Of a stretch of 64,000 nt of DNA, positions 48,466 through 61,142 are shown in pieces. Origin of the DNA: Liolophura sinensis (lineage: Eukaryota > Mollusca > Polyplacophora > Chitonida > Chitonidae); the NCBI RefSeq assembly GCF_032854445.1, contig NC_088295.1:65391249-65455248 (forward strand), given 5' to 3'. How positions within the stretch are numbered: position 1 is the stretch's first letter; the number at the start of each line of letters is the position of its first letter. The notes under the pieces are model-generated. The model was not told the DNA's origin. It saw only the letters and a program-made list of their open reading frames with translations, and ran no database searches. Both the position numbers and the translations under genes were made by a program.

Positions 48466-48557
48466 AATATGAAAAGAGTTTTATTAAACTTTGTTAAGGT
48501 CAGATGAAACTTAATATGAAAAGAGTTTTATTAAATTTTGTTAAGGTCAGATGAAAC
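48466..48557. repeat. 46-bp direct tandem duplication
   Basis: The block AATATGAAAAGAGTTTTATT followed by AAACTTTGTTAAGGTCAGAT and GAAACTT occurs twice head to tail with a single difference (AAACTTTG/AAATTTTG), which suggests a recent duplication. Confidence 0.95.
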
Positions 48558-48660
48558 TTAGCATTACGAACGACGATTATGAAAATTTAACAATCTCAGA
48601 TTAGAACTGCGACTTACGCAACATGTATGCTATTTTCACTATCCCTTTTATAATCAATAA

Positions 48661-48850
48661 TCAATAATCTTTCATTTATCACCATACAATGGAGGAGTAC
48701 GTGGGATTTAGTCACGTCAGTGCCACTAAAATAATTTTTAGTGGCACTGACGTGACTAAATCCCTGTGACTAAGATAATTTTTAGTGGCACTGACGTGAA
48801 TAAATCCTACGTACTCCTCCATCGTATGGTGATAAATGGAAGATTATTGA
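48661..48850. repeat. Large imperfect inverted repeat with a perfect 29-bp hairpin core
   Basis: Left arm 48661-48731 pairs with right outer arm 48783-48850 (about 68 bp, a few mismatches). Inside, 48703-48731 pairs perfectly over 29 bp with 48736-48764 around a 4-nt loop. A 40-bp portion of the right arm is duplicated (48725-48764 and 48769-48808). It is followed by GACGTTAAACGAAAATCAAA, similar to SINE tails. No open frame is present. It may be a foldback/MITE-like element. Confidence 0.92.
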
Positions 48851-49401
48851 ATATGACGTTAAACGAAAATCAAACAAATAAGAAAATATTTAATTTAATT
48901 TGTCTTAATAATTTGATTATACACTATTCTCGAGATCATTTCACCCTGTATGACTGCCGCCGGGTTAGCAAGTGAAGGCACCGTCTCAGACATAGGCTAT
49001 ATTAAAAACCCACCGCCTTTCAGCAGTCAGCTGACAAACCTTCCGACTTGACACTACAGTAGACACCAGGAGAGCTTTTTTTGAGCACGCCATGTCACTG
49101 GTCACGCCAAGGCCTAGTCAGATGTATAGAGAGAGATGATCACGGTCAATGTCTCCGTATGTATCATTTTATCAGATCATGCAAGTGGATAGCAGTCAAA
49201 ATGACAAAGCCTCATGGCACTTTAAACTAACAACATCCTTTCTGAAAAAAATTACATGAAATATGACTTACATTATTGTGAAAGAGAACCCAGTTATGTC
49301 GCTTTGATCTCAACCACCTTAAAAACATGGTATTCCGGATCAGCTCGTAAACCTGAACATTCCTCTTCTTGAAATAGTCGTTTCATGAAAAATCCACCAA
49401 T
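48851..49401. other. Intergenic, no gene recognised
   Basis: It contains a stretch near 48940-48985 (CCCTGTATGACTGCCGCCGG) that may belong to a repeat; otherwise it is unique AT-rich sequence. Confidence 0.5.
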
Positions 49402-49516
49402 GGTGGTTTTCCCCCGGACTCTGCCCGGTTTCCTCCCACCATAATGCTGAACGCCCTCATGTAAGTGAAATATTCTTAAGTACAGCGTAAAACACCAATC
49501 AAATAAGTAAATAAAT
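49402..49516 (+). repeat. SINE family A, 3' half
   Basis: GGTGGTTTTCCCCCGGACTC then TGCCCGGTTTCCTCCCACCA, then TAATGCTGAACGCCCTCATG, and AAGTACAGCGTAAAACACCA with a short AAATA tail. The head is missing (5'-truncated). Confidence 0.93.
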
Positions 49517-52500
49517 TAGTCTTATAATATGGCGTTATATTTCCATTGTTATTTCACGATATTAATTGATGGATAAGTTAATCAGCTATTCATTGCACAA
49601 TTTATATATTATTATACTATTAATATATGAAGAAAACTGCATAATTTTCTTCATTCCATAAATAATAGAGTAAGCTAAAGGGAAAGAACATTGGCTTATA
49701 ACTACACGCGCATAAAACAGCCACACTCACGGTTCTGCTTCATAATATTTCTTATATATTTTCATGGTTGATGGAAATAATGTTCATTTCTTTTACATAT
49801 GTACCACAAAAGATTAGTTTCTTTATAAGATTAGTACACATATAATGCACTTAATTGGCTTACTTAGTGCACTGCCGATGCGATTGATTTATTAAAGTGG
49901 ATGTAAACTAATCAACCACAAACGCCAAAAAGGAATATATTTGTTTTATAGATGAAAAAAAACAGTTTTTAATCAAGATGTAGAAGTATTTCGAGTTATG
50001 TCTTCCCACTTAAGCCTGCGTACTGTAAAGAATAATTCCGCACTTTGGATACATGAACAGTTGCTATCCTTACCAAAGTGCCTCAAGGGAGGATCTTTGA
50101 AGTGAACTGTGCAAATTTTGATTAATGCAACAATAGTAGGCATTAGAGAAACAATGAAATGTAGACCAGATTTTTAATTACTCTGCTTATTCTATCACCT
50201 TAATGACTGACAACATTCATTTCCAAAAATCAAAGAAGTAAATATATTTGGATGGCACATGCAGGCATTGGAAACTGATTAAATGTAGCTTAGCCATTCA
50301 TTATACGTCTTTCCGGAATCATTGAAACTATTGATGTCTTCTTTATGAATCCGACGTAATTTCCTGCGTTATATACTTTCTTAGTTCTTTGGTGGTTTGT
50401 GTTGAAGATTCTTTTGGAAATTGACCTTGAGATTTTAATACCTGGAACGCCCTCTTTGAGTTACGTTTGGAATTAAAAAAAACGTCTCTTTCGACGTTTA
50501 CAACTACAAAATAGAGACTTTTAGTTATAAATTGAAAGTTCAACTTGTAACTTGTAACTTGAAACTAATGTAACTTCAAACTGGGTAAACTAATTCACAT
50601 ATAAAGTAAGAAGTTACAAATTACAACTTAAACTAACCTAACTAAAGGTCTCTACTGTTTATTACTTTACAGATTCTTAGGTCTGTGCACCATCACAAAT
50701 GTCAGCTACATTTTAGAACTACGTGTACTGCTAGCAATTGTATCTCAGAGCTGTGCAAATCTGATAGGCATCAAATCATGCAAATAGGTAAGCTATTACA
50801 AATAATCCCTTCATTAAATTGGTCTCCTGACGTTTTGTTCATCGATATCACTCAGCTGCCCTTCTAGAGTATTTGTGATTGGAGAGCAAGTGTTGTTCTC
50901 AGCATGCTTGGGTAAGATGCTTTGGTTGTTCACATGGAAGAGATGACATTAGAGAGAGATGGGGGGGATCTTTGAAGTAAATTTTATCAAGATCCCGTCG
51001 GCTAGCTGGCCAAGTCAGCAAGCTAGCATATAATTATGGTAACCTTTTGGATTGGTTGGCAACTGGAACGATAGAGTCATATGCTCGCTGGCCCGAGGGC
51101 TGCCTGTCGGGTCACAGGGGGAAGGTGATCGATGTACAAACAAGCTTCTAATCACTTAATTAAAACCGCTTCAGCCGCCAGCGGCAATATGGCCTGTCAG
51201 TCTCTCGCGTTAAACCTCATCTCGGCCCAGTGACGTGTTAAGCCGCTCTATCCAGTTTCTACCGACGGCTGACCGCTCTCTTATAGACGGCGCACCGGAG
51301 ATCTTATCTTCGCTTTCCATCAGTACAACACCAATAGCAAAACAGCCAAGGTTTAAATTAGTCTGGGTTGTGCTTCTCCGCATGCTCTGGACCTCAGCAT
51401 ACCACCAGAGAGAGAACTGCAACTTACACCCGAAAGAGTTTAACTGCACATGCACTGTTTACGGGATCTGAAAGATGCAGTGTTATGTTAGTATGAGGCG
51501 GAACGTCGGTTGGAATATATGTGTGGTCAGTTTTAAGCTTACACGAGGTTGGGATTATCCTATATCCAGTCTTCCATTCAAATTAAAGACTAATAGATAT
51601 ACCGTTTTACAACACTGACAACTTATTTAATATCCCTGAAAGCCTCGTTACTTAACCACATCTTCAAAACAAGTATCAAGTATTCAGTGTTAACGGGAAC
51701 ATATATAGATACCCAAGTGGGCGACGTGCGTTGAGTCAGGTATGCAATTCGACTTTTCTTACCCTAGTTAATATCCTTGGCATTCGTCCAGTGAACATTA
51801 ATAAATGGCAGATGTCTTTCAGTGTATGACACAAAAATATAACACTGAGGCATTGAAAGCTAACAGTTTGTATGTAGTGTTTGGGAGAACTATATGTACC
51901 GGCGAATATCAATGATACATACAAGTATATTTGTGGCGCTAAAACTTCCGAGATAACGTTCTGTTCACTGATACAGCAAGATATAGGCACTCTGTGAATT
52001 TTCGGATATAACTTGCTAATGAATAAATTATACGTCAGTGCAAGCTACATTCAAAATTTTCGTGGAGTAGCAACTGTTCCTGTATGTATGAAACACTTAA
52101 TTACAATAACGTTAAGACCTATCATAAGACCTGACTCTAAAACTTGATAGCAGCTTAAACAAATCACGCATAAAATAATATTTATAAGTAGGTTTTCCTA
52201 CAAAACTATCGAAAATTGCATTAAAAATAATATAAATAAATATCAGTATGCTCTAGTAAATCCAAGAGTTTAATATACGAATTTCACTGACATTTATGCA
52301 TGTCAAAATTCGTGGACTATTATAGGCATTTTCAGAAATTTAAAAAAAGGACTTACTGTTCTGGATTTTAACGATAAAAGAAGTGGAATTGTCATTTACA
52401 GATGTTTAACATGTAATTGAAAATATATGGTGACATTAGCCTGGGCTGACATGCGTATTTTGTTTGAAACAAATCAAACTTGAAATGAAGATAAGCGTCT

Positions 52501-53480
52501 TGGTCACGGCGGTCAAACGTCACATTGCCATATTTTACCGGGATGTCGCCAGAATATATATTTTCATTGTATATGAAAAGCAAACAGTCTCAACTGTTTT
52601 CTCCATCTTGCTTTGTGTCTGTATATCACATGGACAGATTATTAGCTTGCAATTATATTCTCCTGTCCAAACATCAGATGTACATTCAGCATCTGTTTAG
52701 CGACTTAATGACCGAATGTGTTAACGCCATCTCGCGGCTACCAGTTTGTGTATCATATGCGGCTTATACAGTCCAACAGTACAGTTAAAACGATATACAG
52801 AGTTTTATGGTTTCGGCCTCTATTGCTTGCTCTTCATGTAAATAATACGTATATGAGTTCTTAAGAAAATAGTAGGATGGCCTTAAGCGAGAGGGCGAAT
52901 ATTTTACCAGCCAAAGTCATGTCCCGTGAAAAATTATTTTCAGTCACCCATTAAATATATATTTTGCTGTCCGCATAGTTTTTTTGCTTAGTTATTCTCC
53001 TCTATTATAGATTCAGTCTCAGTTAATTACAATACCACATAAAAACTGAGATTTAACCCAGGAATTTAATGTTAACTACAAAACAAAAATGGCAGAACTA
53101 GAACTCTCCACACATTATTATGAATCTTACTATATAAGATACCGGCAGTTAAACTTTTTTTTAGTACTACTAATTGTTGAAATAAAATATAAAACATACG
53201 CCAGACTTTAATTTTAAGCAAATTTTCCTCTTTTTTGGGGGGACATTTTTAGAAGTTTAGCGTATATAGATGAAAGAAGATAAATGTAAAACTACATAAA
53301 AACGCGTGGAGCTTAACATGCCTGGAAATAATGGACTCCAAATACACTGTATAGACTGGTATTAAAGAAATACATACCATTTTGATAGTTCTTGTTCAGT
53401 GATGACTCTATATACCTATGGGTCTGGAGGGCTGTTTCTGGTTCAGCTCTTAACAAAGTTTAACATTAATCCATATACAT
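49517..53480. other. Intergenic, no gene recognised
   Basis: Mostly AT-rich unique sequence. The stretch 50540-50640 contains short direct and inverted ACTTGTAACTT-type repeats. A balanced island at about 50930-51480 lacks repeats and includes CACTTAATTAAAACCGC (near 51154-51170) and a chance 78-codon frame. No exon is recognised. Confidence 0.5.
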
Positions 53481-53541
53481 GCGCTATACGTATATATATA
53501 TATATATACATGCGCTATACGTATATATATATATATATATA
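53478..53541. repeat. Duplicated ACATGCGCTATACGT-(AT)n unit
   Basis: Two head-to-tail copies of ACATGCGCTATACGTATATA with different lengths of AT repeat, a compound tandem repeat. Confidence 0.93.
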
Positions 53542-55299
53542 CTACATAGAGAGAGATCGTTTTCAGCTTGTCGTCAGCAAAGCTTGGTTTGAATTATCTA
53601 AAAGCTTATACAGGACGTAGCGAAAATAATCGCAGCTCCTTCTGTGATAAAACAAACACGTGTTTTCCTTAGGAGCTCTATTGTGGGTGAGAGGCGGCGA
53701 TGCAGGGATAGTTTCCCCCGTTACCTTCACGTGAACCTGTGAAGAAATTAAGCATTGCTGGGCAAAAGGACAAAAAGGTCCAGTGCATAATATTCAAATG
53801 GAGCGTCACCCGCACATGTTTCATGGCGCCCTGGTCAAAAAGCGCTGTGGAACAAAAGGAATTGTTGTTTTCATTATTGCAGTGTTCTTGTTGAAGGGAC
53901 GGACGTACCACACACTCCGTCTACTATAATATTGGTCCCTTTGACCATGTAGACGACACATGTGCTGTACCCGCACAGTCCCGCTTTATACAGAACAACT
54001 GCGTCGTGGCCACACTTCGGTCACCCACGAGCTGCTTCTCAAATAATTCAACAGTAAACAATTGTCCAGAAGCTGTTCTATACAAGAGGAAAGGTACGAC
54101 TAAAATTGCCGGCGGCGTCTCTCTCATTCTAAGTGCAATTTTTATTAATTTGGGCACTAGAAGACTTAAAGTATATAGAGAATTGATAAAATTTTAAAGA
54201 GAAGACTGTTCATGATAATACACTTTGCTTTTAAACCATTTTTAGACAGAGCCATATATGCTTCCAGGCGCAAAAAAATATTTCATTAGCAAAACATTTC
54301 TTTTCCGCCAGACATTTGTGAGAAATTGTATTATGCCAAAAGTCGATGGTTTACTGTAGAGCACCGGTTTTAAGCCAATCACATAAGTGAATATGGTGCG
54401 TATGGAGCAAAACAACAATCAAATAAAAAAAAAAACAGATATAATTCCTAATTCCCCATCATATTTAAAAGATACACCCGTAGCAGAATTCTGCTTAGGC
54501 ACTTTTGTACGCTTATAAGTCTTACGTTTCAATGTATGCACATTGTCGAATTGGGCCAGTAAATTGGCAATTTTTATGCGAACATAAATAGGTGAATTGA
54601 TATGGCATAGTAACATTTTGTGCGCTCAAAATCAAATGTTTTAAAACGCCTAGATGTATCCTGGAGATTTACATGTAATGCAATAAGCCTAAACCACAAC
54701 TACGGCCAAACGACTGGAACTCTATGACAAAGAAAATTTGGATGCCGCGGGATAAGATGCTTCAATAATTTTAATTCTCTTGATGACAACATATGTAAAA
54801 TGACGAGACGAAACAATGTATAATGAACACGAGGGTTAGAAGTGAATCAGTCAGCACGAGACAGACGATAAGTCACGTGGTCTCTTGGAGGCCACCGAGC
54901 CGGTGTAAACCGGGATTGAAGCTGTCTTCAGCAAAATCCTAAAACAATATCCATATTTGGAGGAGATCTTTTGTGAATTTGTACCCAGTGGTAAAACACG
55001 TGGACACATGAAATCTCATATCTGCTATACAAGACAAAATTTCTGTACACATAACACGTATGTCCCTTGATATAGTTCCTATTTACAGCCTGTAATGACG
55101 GACACACGCGTTGCAGTTATCGCAATGTCCATCGCCGTCATTGACATCAAAAATAAGTTTATCTCATATAAATACATCTAAGCTGAGCACAGTTGATTGT
55201 ATAACGAATCCTCTTCAATTTTTGGAGGCAAGAGAAAATTAAAAAAAAAAGAAGATCGCCTTAACACTTATGCATGAATATTCGCTGAACACAGCAGCA

Positions 55300-55345
55300 A
55301 CACCATCGTGACGTCACAGAAACATGTCACGTGACATCTGGGCTG
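55300..55345. promoter_or_regulatory. Adjacent CRE and CLEAR-type E-box motifs
   Basis: Perfect CRE palindrome TGACGTCA at 55309-55316. Eight bases on is the 14-bp palindrome ATGTCACGTGACAT at 55324-55337, containing GTCACGTGAC, the consensus bound by MiT/TFE (TFEB/MITF) bHLH-Zip factors. Two exact palindromes this close are notable. The associated gene, if any, is not visible. Confidence 0.35.
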
Positions 55346-56549
55346 GACACGATGATGCGCGTGAGAAACCATGACTACCGTCATGTATCACGCTAGTTCC
55401 TGTCGCGTCCGTTGTCAAGACTACCTGTCAATGAACACGCCGTTCTCACGTGCACACAAGTTGCCATGTCTTGCACTCCGTTTATACGATAATGCTGCCG
55501 TGGAAAGTCTGTGCTGGACACCATATTTATTGCCAAGGTGACACCGCAATTAAAACCAGTATAAATCCTTGCTGGGTTCGCCTATTTGGATTTTCTAGAC
55601 CTATAAAACAAAAGACAGGGGAGAGCTTAAGAAATGACAAAATAGTGATCGCACTATTGATGGAAAATCTTTAGTCAGTGTAGAGGAATGATACCAGAAT
55701 ATTTTCACCAACACTTCATTGATTACCGCTGCAACAGAAATTCAGGCTTAATCGCATGAAAATTTATGCATAGTATGCAATAACTTTTATTTGTGCATTA
55801 AATGCAAATTTGTCTACAATAAACAGGTATTAAAAGAGTGCAGAAAATTGATTGATGGATGAATATTATTGATGACTGATATTGGTGACTGATTGATTGA
55901 CATGCTTGACAATCAATATCACAGGAGATTGAATTATTCTTTAACATGCTTGATAGTTTTAAGGAAAACAAAGGACGTGGGCGAATGTGTCATCGACACT
56001 TGGTTCGTCCGAGAAACTGTGGCAAAGTGCCCGGACGACTCAGAGGAAAATCTCAGCACCTAACTTTATCTTTGTCCATGATAAGCACTTAGGATCCTTT
56101 ATCCGTTACACCTGTCTCCAGCAAAAATGGGTGGAATTTAACTCGCAGTTCAAACTTCACCCTTGTCCCCGTTCTCTCAGTACTTGAATTCAACCACAGG
56201 GGCGGGATAATTGTACATAAATGCGTGTTATCAAATGGCGTTTTCTCGTATATCATGTTTGATGAAAATCGGTAGAATACAAATATTAAGCGTCCTTTAT
56301 CTGTTAACTCAGAAAGTTTAGTTCTGTGACAAAGCACTGATTCCAAGGATATTAAACCTTTTCTTCTGAGCCCCCCACCCTCACCCTCGCCAAACGCCCC
56401 TTCAAAAAATATCTTAACTCCTGACTGAATTATGAGTTATTGTTGTAATTTCAAAGGTTACTGAAACAAAAGTCATTTGTGTTTAAATCATGCTGGGTTC
56501 ATTTCATTTATTCTCCGTCTCCTGTTACACAAAAAATCTAATTATTTTC

Positions 56550-57140
56550 CTAGATGACGGAGGAGAACAATAATATTGGTGACCCTGGCGTGCTCTGAGA
56601 TGACGGATTTGTCGCTAAACGCTGTTAGGGTGCCGTTAAGCTCGACCCCACCGTTCTGGCCGCTTCATTTCTCCCACCTCTCAGCGAGTCTGCGGAATTT
56701 TTTAACATAACAAAACCTCCTCCCAACGCAGAAGAGGGCAATATAGCCATGTCTGATTTCCATACATACGGGCGAATACGAGATGGCCACTGGAATAAAA
56801 TTAAAGTCCAATATAAGACCGCGGCGTGGACCGTCCTAGAGATCGCATCATTTCTCCATGCGAACCATTATAAAGCGCTGATTTTCAATAAAAAGACCGG
56901 GTTTTGTATGCGGATCACTTCCGAGCCGTGTTTAGCTCATTGTTGACGTGATTAAGAGTAGGGGCTGAAACAAATGATTGCCTTCCCTTTCTAATGAAAG
57001 ATTGCGGGCTCGTCACTCATGAAGCCAAATAAAAGGTAATTTTCCACCGCAGCAGGTCGCTAAGAGGCAAAGAAAGAATTTCACCTTTAACATTTAGTTA
57101 CAGCGATAGAGAGACTATCCCTAGTCAACAATCGCCCCCT
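56550..57140. promoter_or_regulatory. Candidate conserved non-coding element
   Basis: About 590 bp of balanced composition, without SINE or microsatellite sequence, in an AT-rich setting. It includes an open frame at 56749-56946 with no recognised similarity. Several AT-core motifs (CCATTATAAA, TAATGA) and a TGGAATAA TEAD-like half site are present. The assignment is by texture only. Confidence 0.28.
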
Positions 57141-58349
57141 GGCTTTTTGACGTCCAGGTTAAACAGGCTTGTACTGTACACCTATATACAATCAAAGGTA
57201 ATTCGCCAAGGGGCATTAGCATACAAACTTTCCTGTATATGCATCCAGGGTATATCCAAGGCGAGCCGTTTTAAATTTTCGTCTTTGAGGTGCATACTCT
57301 CAATTCGGCTTAGACTTCAACTTCTATGTATTTAGAATAGCAGTTGTGCATGTGTTGCAAACATTGTTCGTGCATTCCTTTTTTCTACCCTTAGCACGCC
57401 AACTTTGGAGAGTACAAGCAATTAGTGCGAGATGCTTTACACGCACATAGGAACATTAATTCTCTATATATCTGAGTTTTATTAATTTAGTTTTATTAAT
57501 CTGAGTTTTAACCTCTTTATAATATATTCATTTGAGTACGAATAAAAACACCACATATATAGTGTGTAAAATTTGCATCCATGCAAAATATGAGCTAGCC
57601 GTCAGAATACAGGCATGAAAATCCATCTGCCTCTACTAAAACAGTAATAACAATATTGAATTTAAATATATCCGTTTATGTTATCAAAAATACATGTAGT
57701 ATGGGAAAAAATGAGCGAACAGTTTAATCGCCGCGATGTATATATGTAATATTGCATTATTACTGTGGTAATGGCTCTTGTACATAATCATGTATGTATC
57801 ATGTCTCACTGCATCTGGATGTTCAAACAACAGACACTTTTCAATGAAAAAGGTGAATAACACCTTCAGTTCTGGAAAATCCTCCCGCCTCTATAGTGGT
57901 TGGGTGCGCAAGGCATAGCTCCTTCTGAGCATGTTACCTAGTTACATACATATATGGGGAAGTGTGCAGTGTATAACACCATGCAGAGATGCCTACTGCA
58001 TGTGTTTAAAAATATACATCCTTAACTGTCGAAATAAGTGCGGCTATCCAACGAATTTATTTCCTAATTTAAGACAGAAAGAAACGCGCCTTTTGTATTG
58101 AGCAATCATGCTGTTTGGGGCAAATGTAATACGCCTCTTGAAAAAAAATCTCGTCAAATTATTATAGCCAAGCTCAAAAACATAAGTTTCTTGCTCGTTT
58201 TATATTTAGTGGTGTAAAAACGGACACGGTTTGATGATGGAGTGACACTGGAAAAATGAATCCAACATAAAGAAAAAATGAGAAATTTGCGTTGGTAAAT
58301 GATAAAAACTAGGAGTATTTATTTGAATAACATGAGTTTATGTTGACGG

Positions 58350-58960
58350 CTGTCAGAGGATATCCATCAACGTGGATTGTAGGAAATTAGCCACATGTTG
58401 AGTCAGGAAGGCACTCTCATCGCCTTATAAACGCACCGCTAATCATTACATTAACTCGAGCAGACGTGTTCGGCTTTTTGCCACGTGCTCAAAGCCTGGC
58501 GACAAATTCTCTAGTGTCCGTTTTGATCATACTTGATTGGAGTATCGCCGTCAATCTCAGCACGGGAGAGAGGCGGACCTATCTCTCCTCACGTGGGAGC
58601 TATAATGTGTTTGAAAGAGTTAATTATATGCCATTTCTGGCTCATTACATGATCAAATATCACGGCTGAGGGTCTGTCTCTAAGACACGTCAACAATCCG
58701 ACTATCCCGAGTTAAATAAAGCGAGAGAAACCAATATTACGCCATGTTTCAATTAATTGCTGAAATAATGCGAAGGGGCCTAGCGCGGCTCCTTGGCAAA
58801 TTCCAAGGGGTATTTTAAACAGGTCCACCTGGTGTTCACTATCACTCCCGCACGCGATCTTGTGACGTATATTATTCCATCTGATGTCAAACAAGACGGA
58901 ATTAAGTGGCTTGTGTTACAGGCTCGTGCCACATTTACTCGGGCGTGACTCGCGAATGTA
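58350..58960. promoter_or_regulatory. Candidate conserved non-coding element
   Basis: About 600 bp of repeat-free, balanced sequence with homeodomain-type clusters (GCTAATCATTACATTAA near 58438-58454, TTAATTA near 58621, CAATTAATTG near 58749), an E-box CACGTG (58590-58595) and CACCTG (58826-58831). No coding similarity is seen. The regulatory role is inference. Confidence 0.28.
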
Positions 58961-60969
58961 CTGGCATACATTTGTGTGAGACTGAATCAATGATCTGCAA
59001 GCCTAATGTACAAACCACATAGTGTTACATCAGCGAGAGATTCATTGCCAGGATATATTATACAGCAGGCCTGTAATAGTACTGCTCGTCATTCAACCCA
59101 TTCAACCATTTCATATATTTGAACAGAAAATCGGGATTCCTTTAAATTACATTAAGCACCGTTTTGATTAAAACTTCGTTGAATTTCAAATATGTCGACG
59201 CAGTTTTACTTCTGTAACATTTGTATTGGATATTCGTCCAAAAAAAAATAACCAGGAGTTGATCTGACCATTTATATCCTTCACATCTGAACAGCCTCGT
59301 TTAGGGTTTAGCCTGTGATGTCTGTGTGATTCGGTTCATCGTCTAAGTTTCACGTACATGTATGAAATTCCACCAGGTGGTTTTTTCGTTCCCCGATGGA
59401 AGCAAGACGATGTACAAAGAAAATACTGTCTCTTTATAATTGTCTTTTCGTTACTGGATAACAGGAAACTTTCTATGTCAATGTTGATTCTTGCCCTGGA
59501 GTTCAAATTTGCCTGGGCGTGAGCCTTCTTTTAATCTTTCTTACAAGGCAGTTTGTTTAGGGTCAACAGCCAAACACGCTTTTTAACACAGCTATGTATT
59601 GTACATATAATCTCAGGAAACCGGTCTTTCATAAAACAGGGATTTGTGGGACCCCTGGCGATAAAATCTTTTGTGGCAGTACACATGTATAGTACATAAA
59701 ATAATTCATCTAAAACCAGGTAAAGGCCAGTTGCCCATACGCTCATACAACTGCACAGGTGTTAAACATGTTAGGTATATTCTCAATGCTACTGCCTTTA
59801 CGAGTCTTGTGGCTAGAGACGGCCGTGCATGTTGAGTTTGATGATTCCTTGCGGAGATGGGCTTATTTAGAAAGGCCAGGGTAGACTCCTAACCCCCGGG
59901 GCAAACCCCGGGAAGAAGGTGCCCCGTATTTGACAACTTAACCCAGACGTGTACGTACAGGAACTGTATATATATGCTGACCGGGCGAGAAATCGGTTAA
60001 GGCTCGGCAGTTGACAATTGTTCCCTAAAAGGCAATTTTGACCAATTCTTTCAATATGGCAAGTTTCTCGAGCCTGAGTTCCTGTAACAGGTACATCTGG
60101 GTTACCGTCTCATTCACTGGCCTTGACGGAAATCCCCCCTGGCGTTGTGACTGTGTGTCCCCGGTCAACATGTCCCGGCCAACTGTTAACAGACACTTTC
60201 TCTTCTGAACGCCTCTCAACAAACCGACAGGGCTCACAGCATCGGACGTGTCAACGTACAATTAGCTATATAGATTGTCAAATATTTCGAAATTTTGTCT
60301 CCGCTTTAGCGTAAAGCATGAAACCCCATGGAACGTGTAGTCAGAATATAGTCAAGCTACAGTTGCACTTGAATTCCTGATAAAATTTATATTAAGGTGG
60401 TCGCTCTTGTTTTTTAAACAATTCTTAAAACTTTGATTTTATCTCTCCTGTCTCAAATTTGAAATATAAACTCTTCAAATATTAAAGTGGTTTTATTTTC
60501 AGACAGCCCAGTGTTTATAATCATGGCAACCCTGTTTGCAGTAGCCAAAAAAATATTGATAGTCTACGCTCTAATATCTATAGAAAGAATCGACCAGGTT
60601 GGCTTCAAAAGGATTGCTTCCAGCAAGAAAGGGAGATTGGCGAAAAGGAACAAGTGAACTGAGCGTGAGAGATTCCAGTCGTGTCTTGCTCACGGCGGCC
60701 CGGGGAATGTGGAAGGTTAGGCTGTTTGGCTGCAAGCGTCTCAAGAGTGGCAAACTGCGGGATTCGGGCCTTTCTTTCCAACACGTCCGTATGTGCATGC
60801 TGGCAGCGTAGGATTATTCATTAACAGTTTCACCTCATGCACGTACAGCTGAAAACCCTCATCCTGCATGTGATGATATATATATACCTAATGGCTATTA
60901 AAAATTATTCATTACCATTTCACTACATATATAGCTTAAATCAAAAATTCTATTTATATGTATGTGTAT

Positions 60970-60978
60970 AATAATAAT

Positions 60979-61024
<46 letters not shown>

Positions 61025-61033
61025 AGAGCAATG

Positions 61034-61129
<96 letters not shown>

Positions 61130-61142
61130 CATTGCTCTCAAC
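60970..61142. repeat. (AT)n tracts with a perfect flanking inverted repeat
   Basis: An ATA/AT tract (60970-61020) is followed by GTTGAGAGCAATGTATAATA (61021-61040), about 82 bp of pure AT, and the exact reverse complement of that 20-mer (61123-61142). The 61021-61142 segment is therefore one 122-bp palindrome. The apparent coding frames here are repeat artefacts. Confidence 0.97.

Larger units (their letters stand above)
53542..60964. other. Intergenic, no gene recognised; contains candidate regulatory islands
   Basis: Balanced, repeat-free islands lie at about 53690-54130, 55250-55450, 56550-57140 and 58350-58960, with AT-rich DNA between. A SINE-tail remnant is near 54380-54430, and TGATTGAT-type short repeats are at 55850-55920. 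No open frame shows recognisable protein similarity and no splice-bounded exon is convincing. Confidence 0.5.

Noticed and set aside
60025-60261. MYLLQELRLEKLAIL-containing frame considered as an upstream VGLL or coiled-coil exon
   Set aside because: No splice-compatible boundaries or similarity; probably chance.
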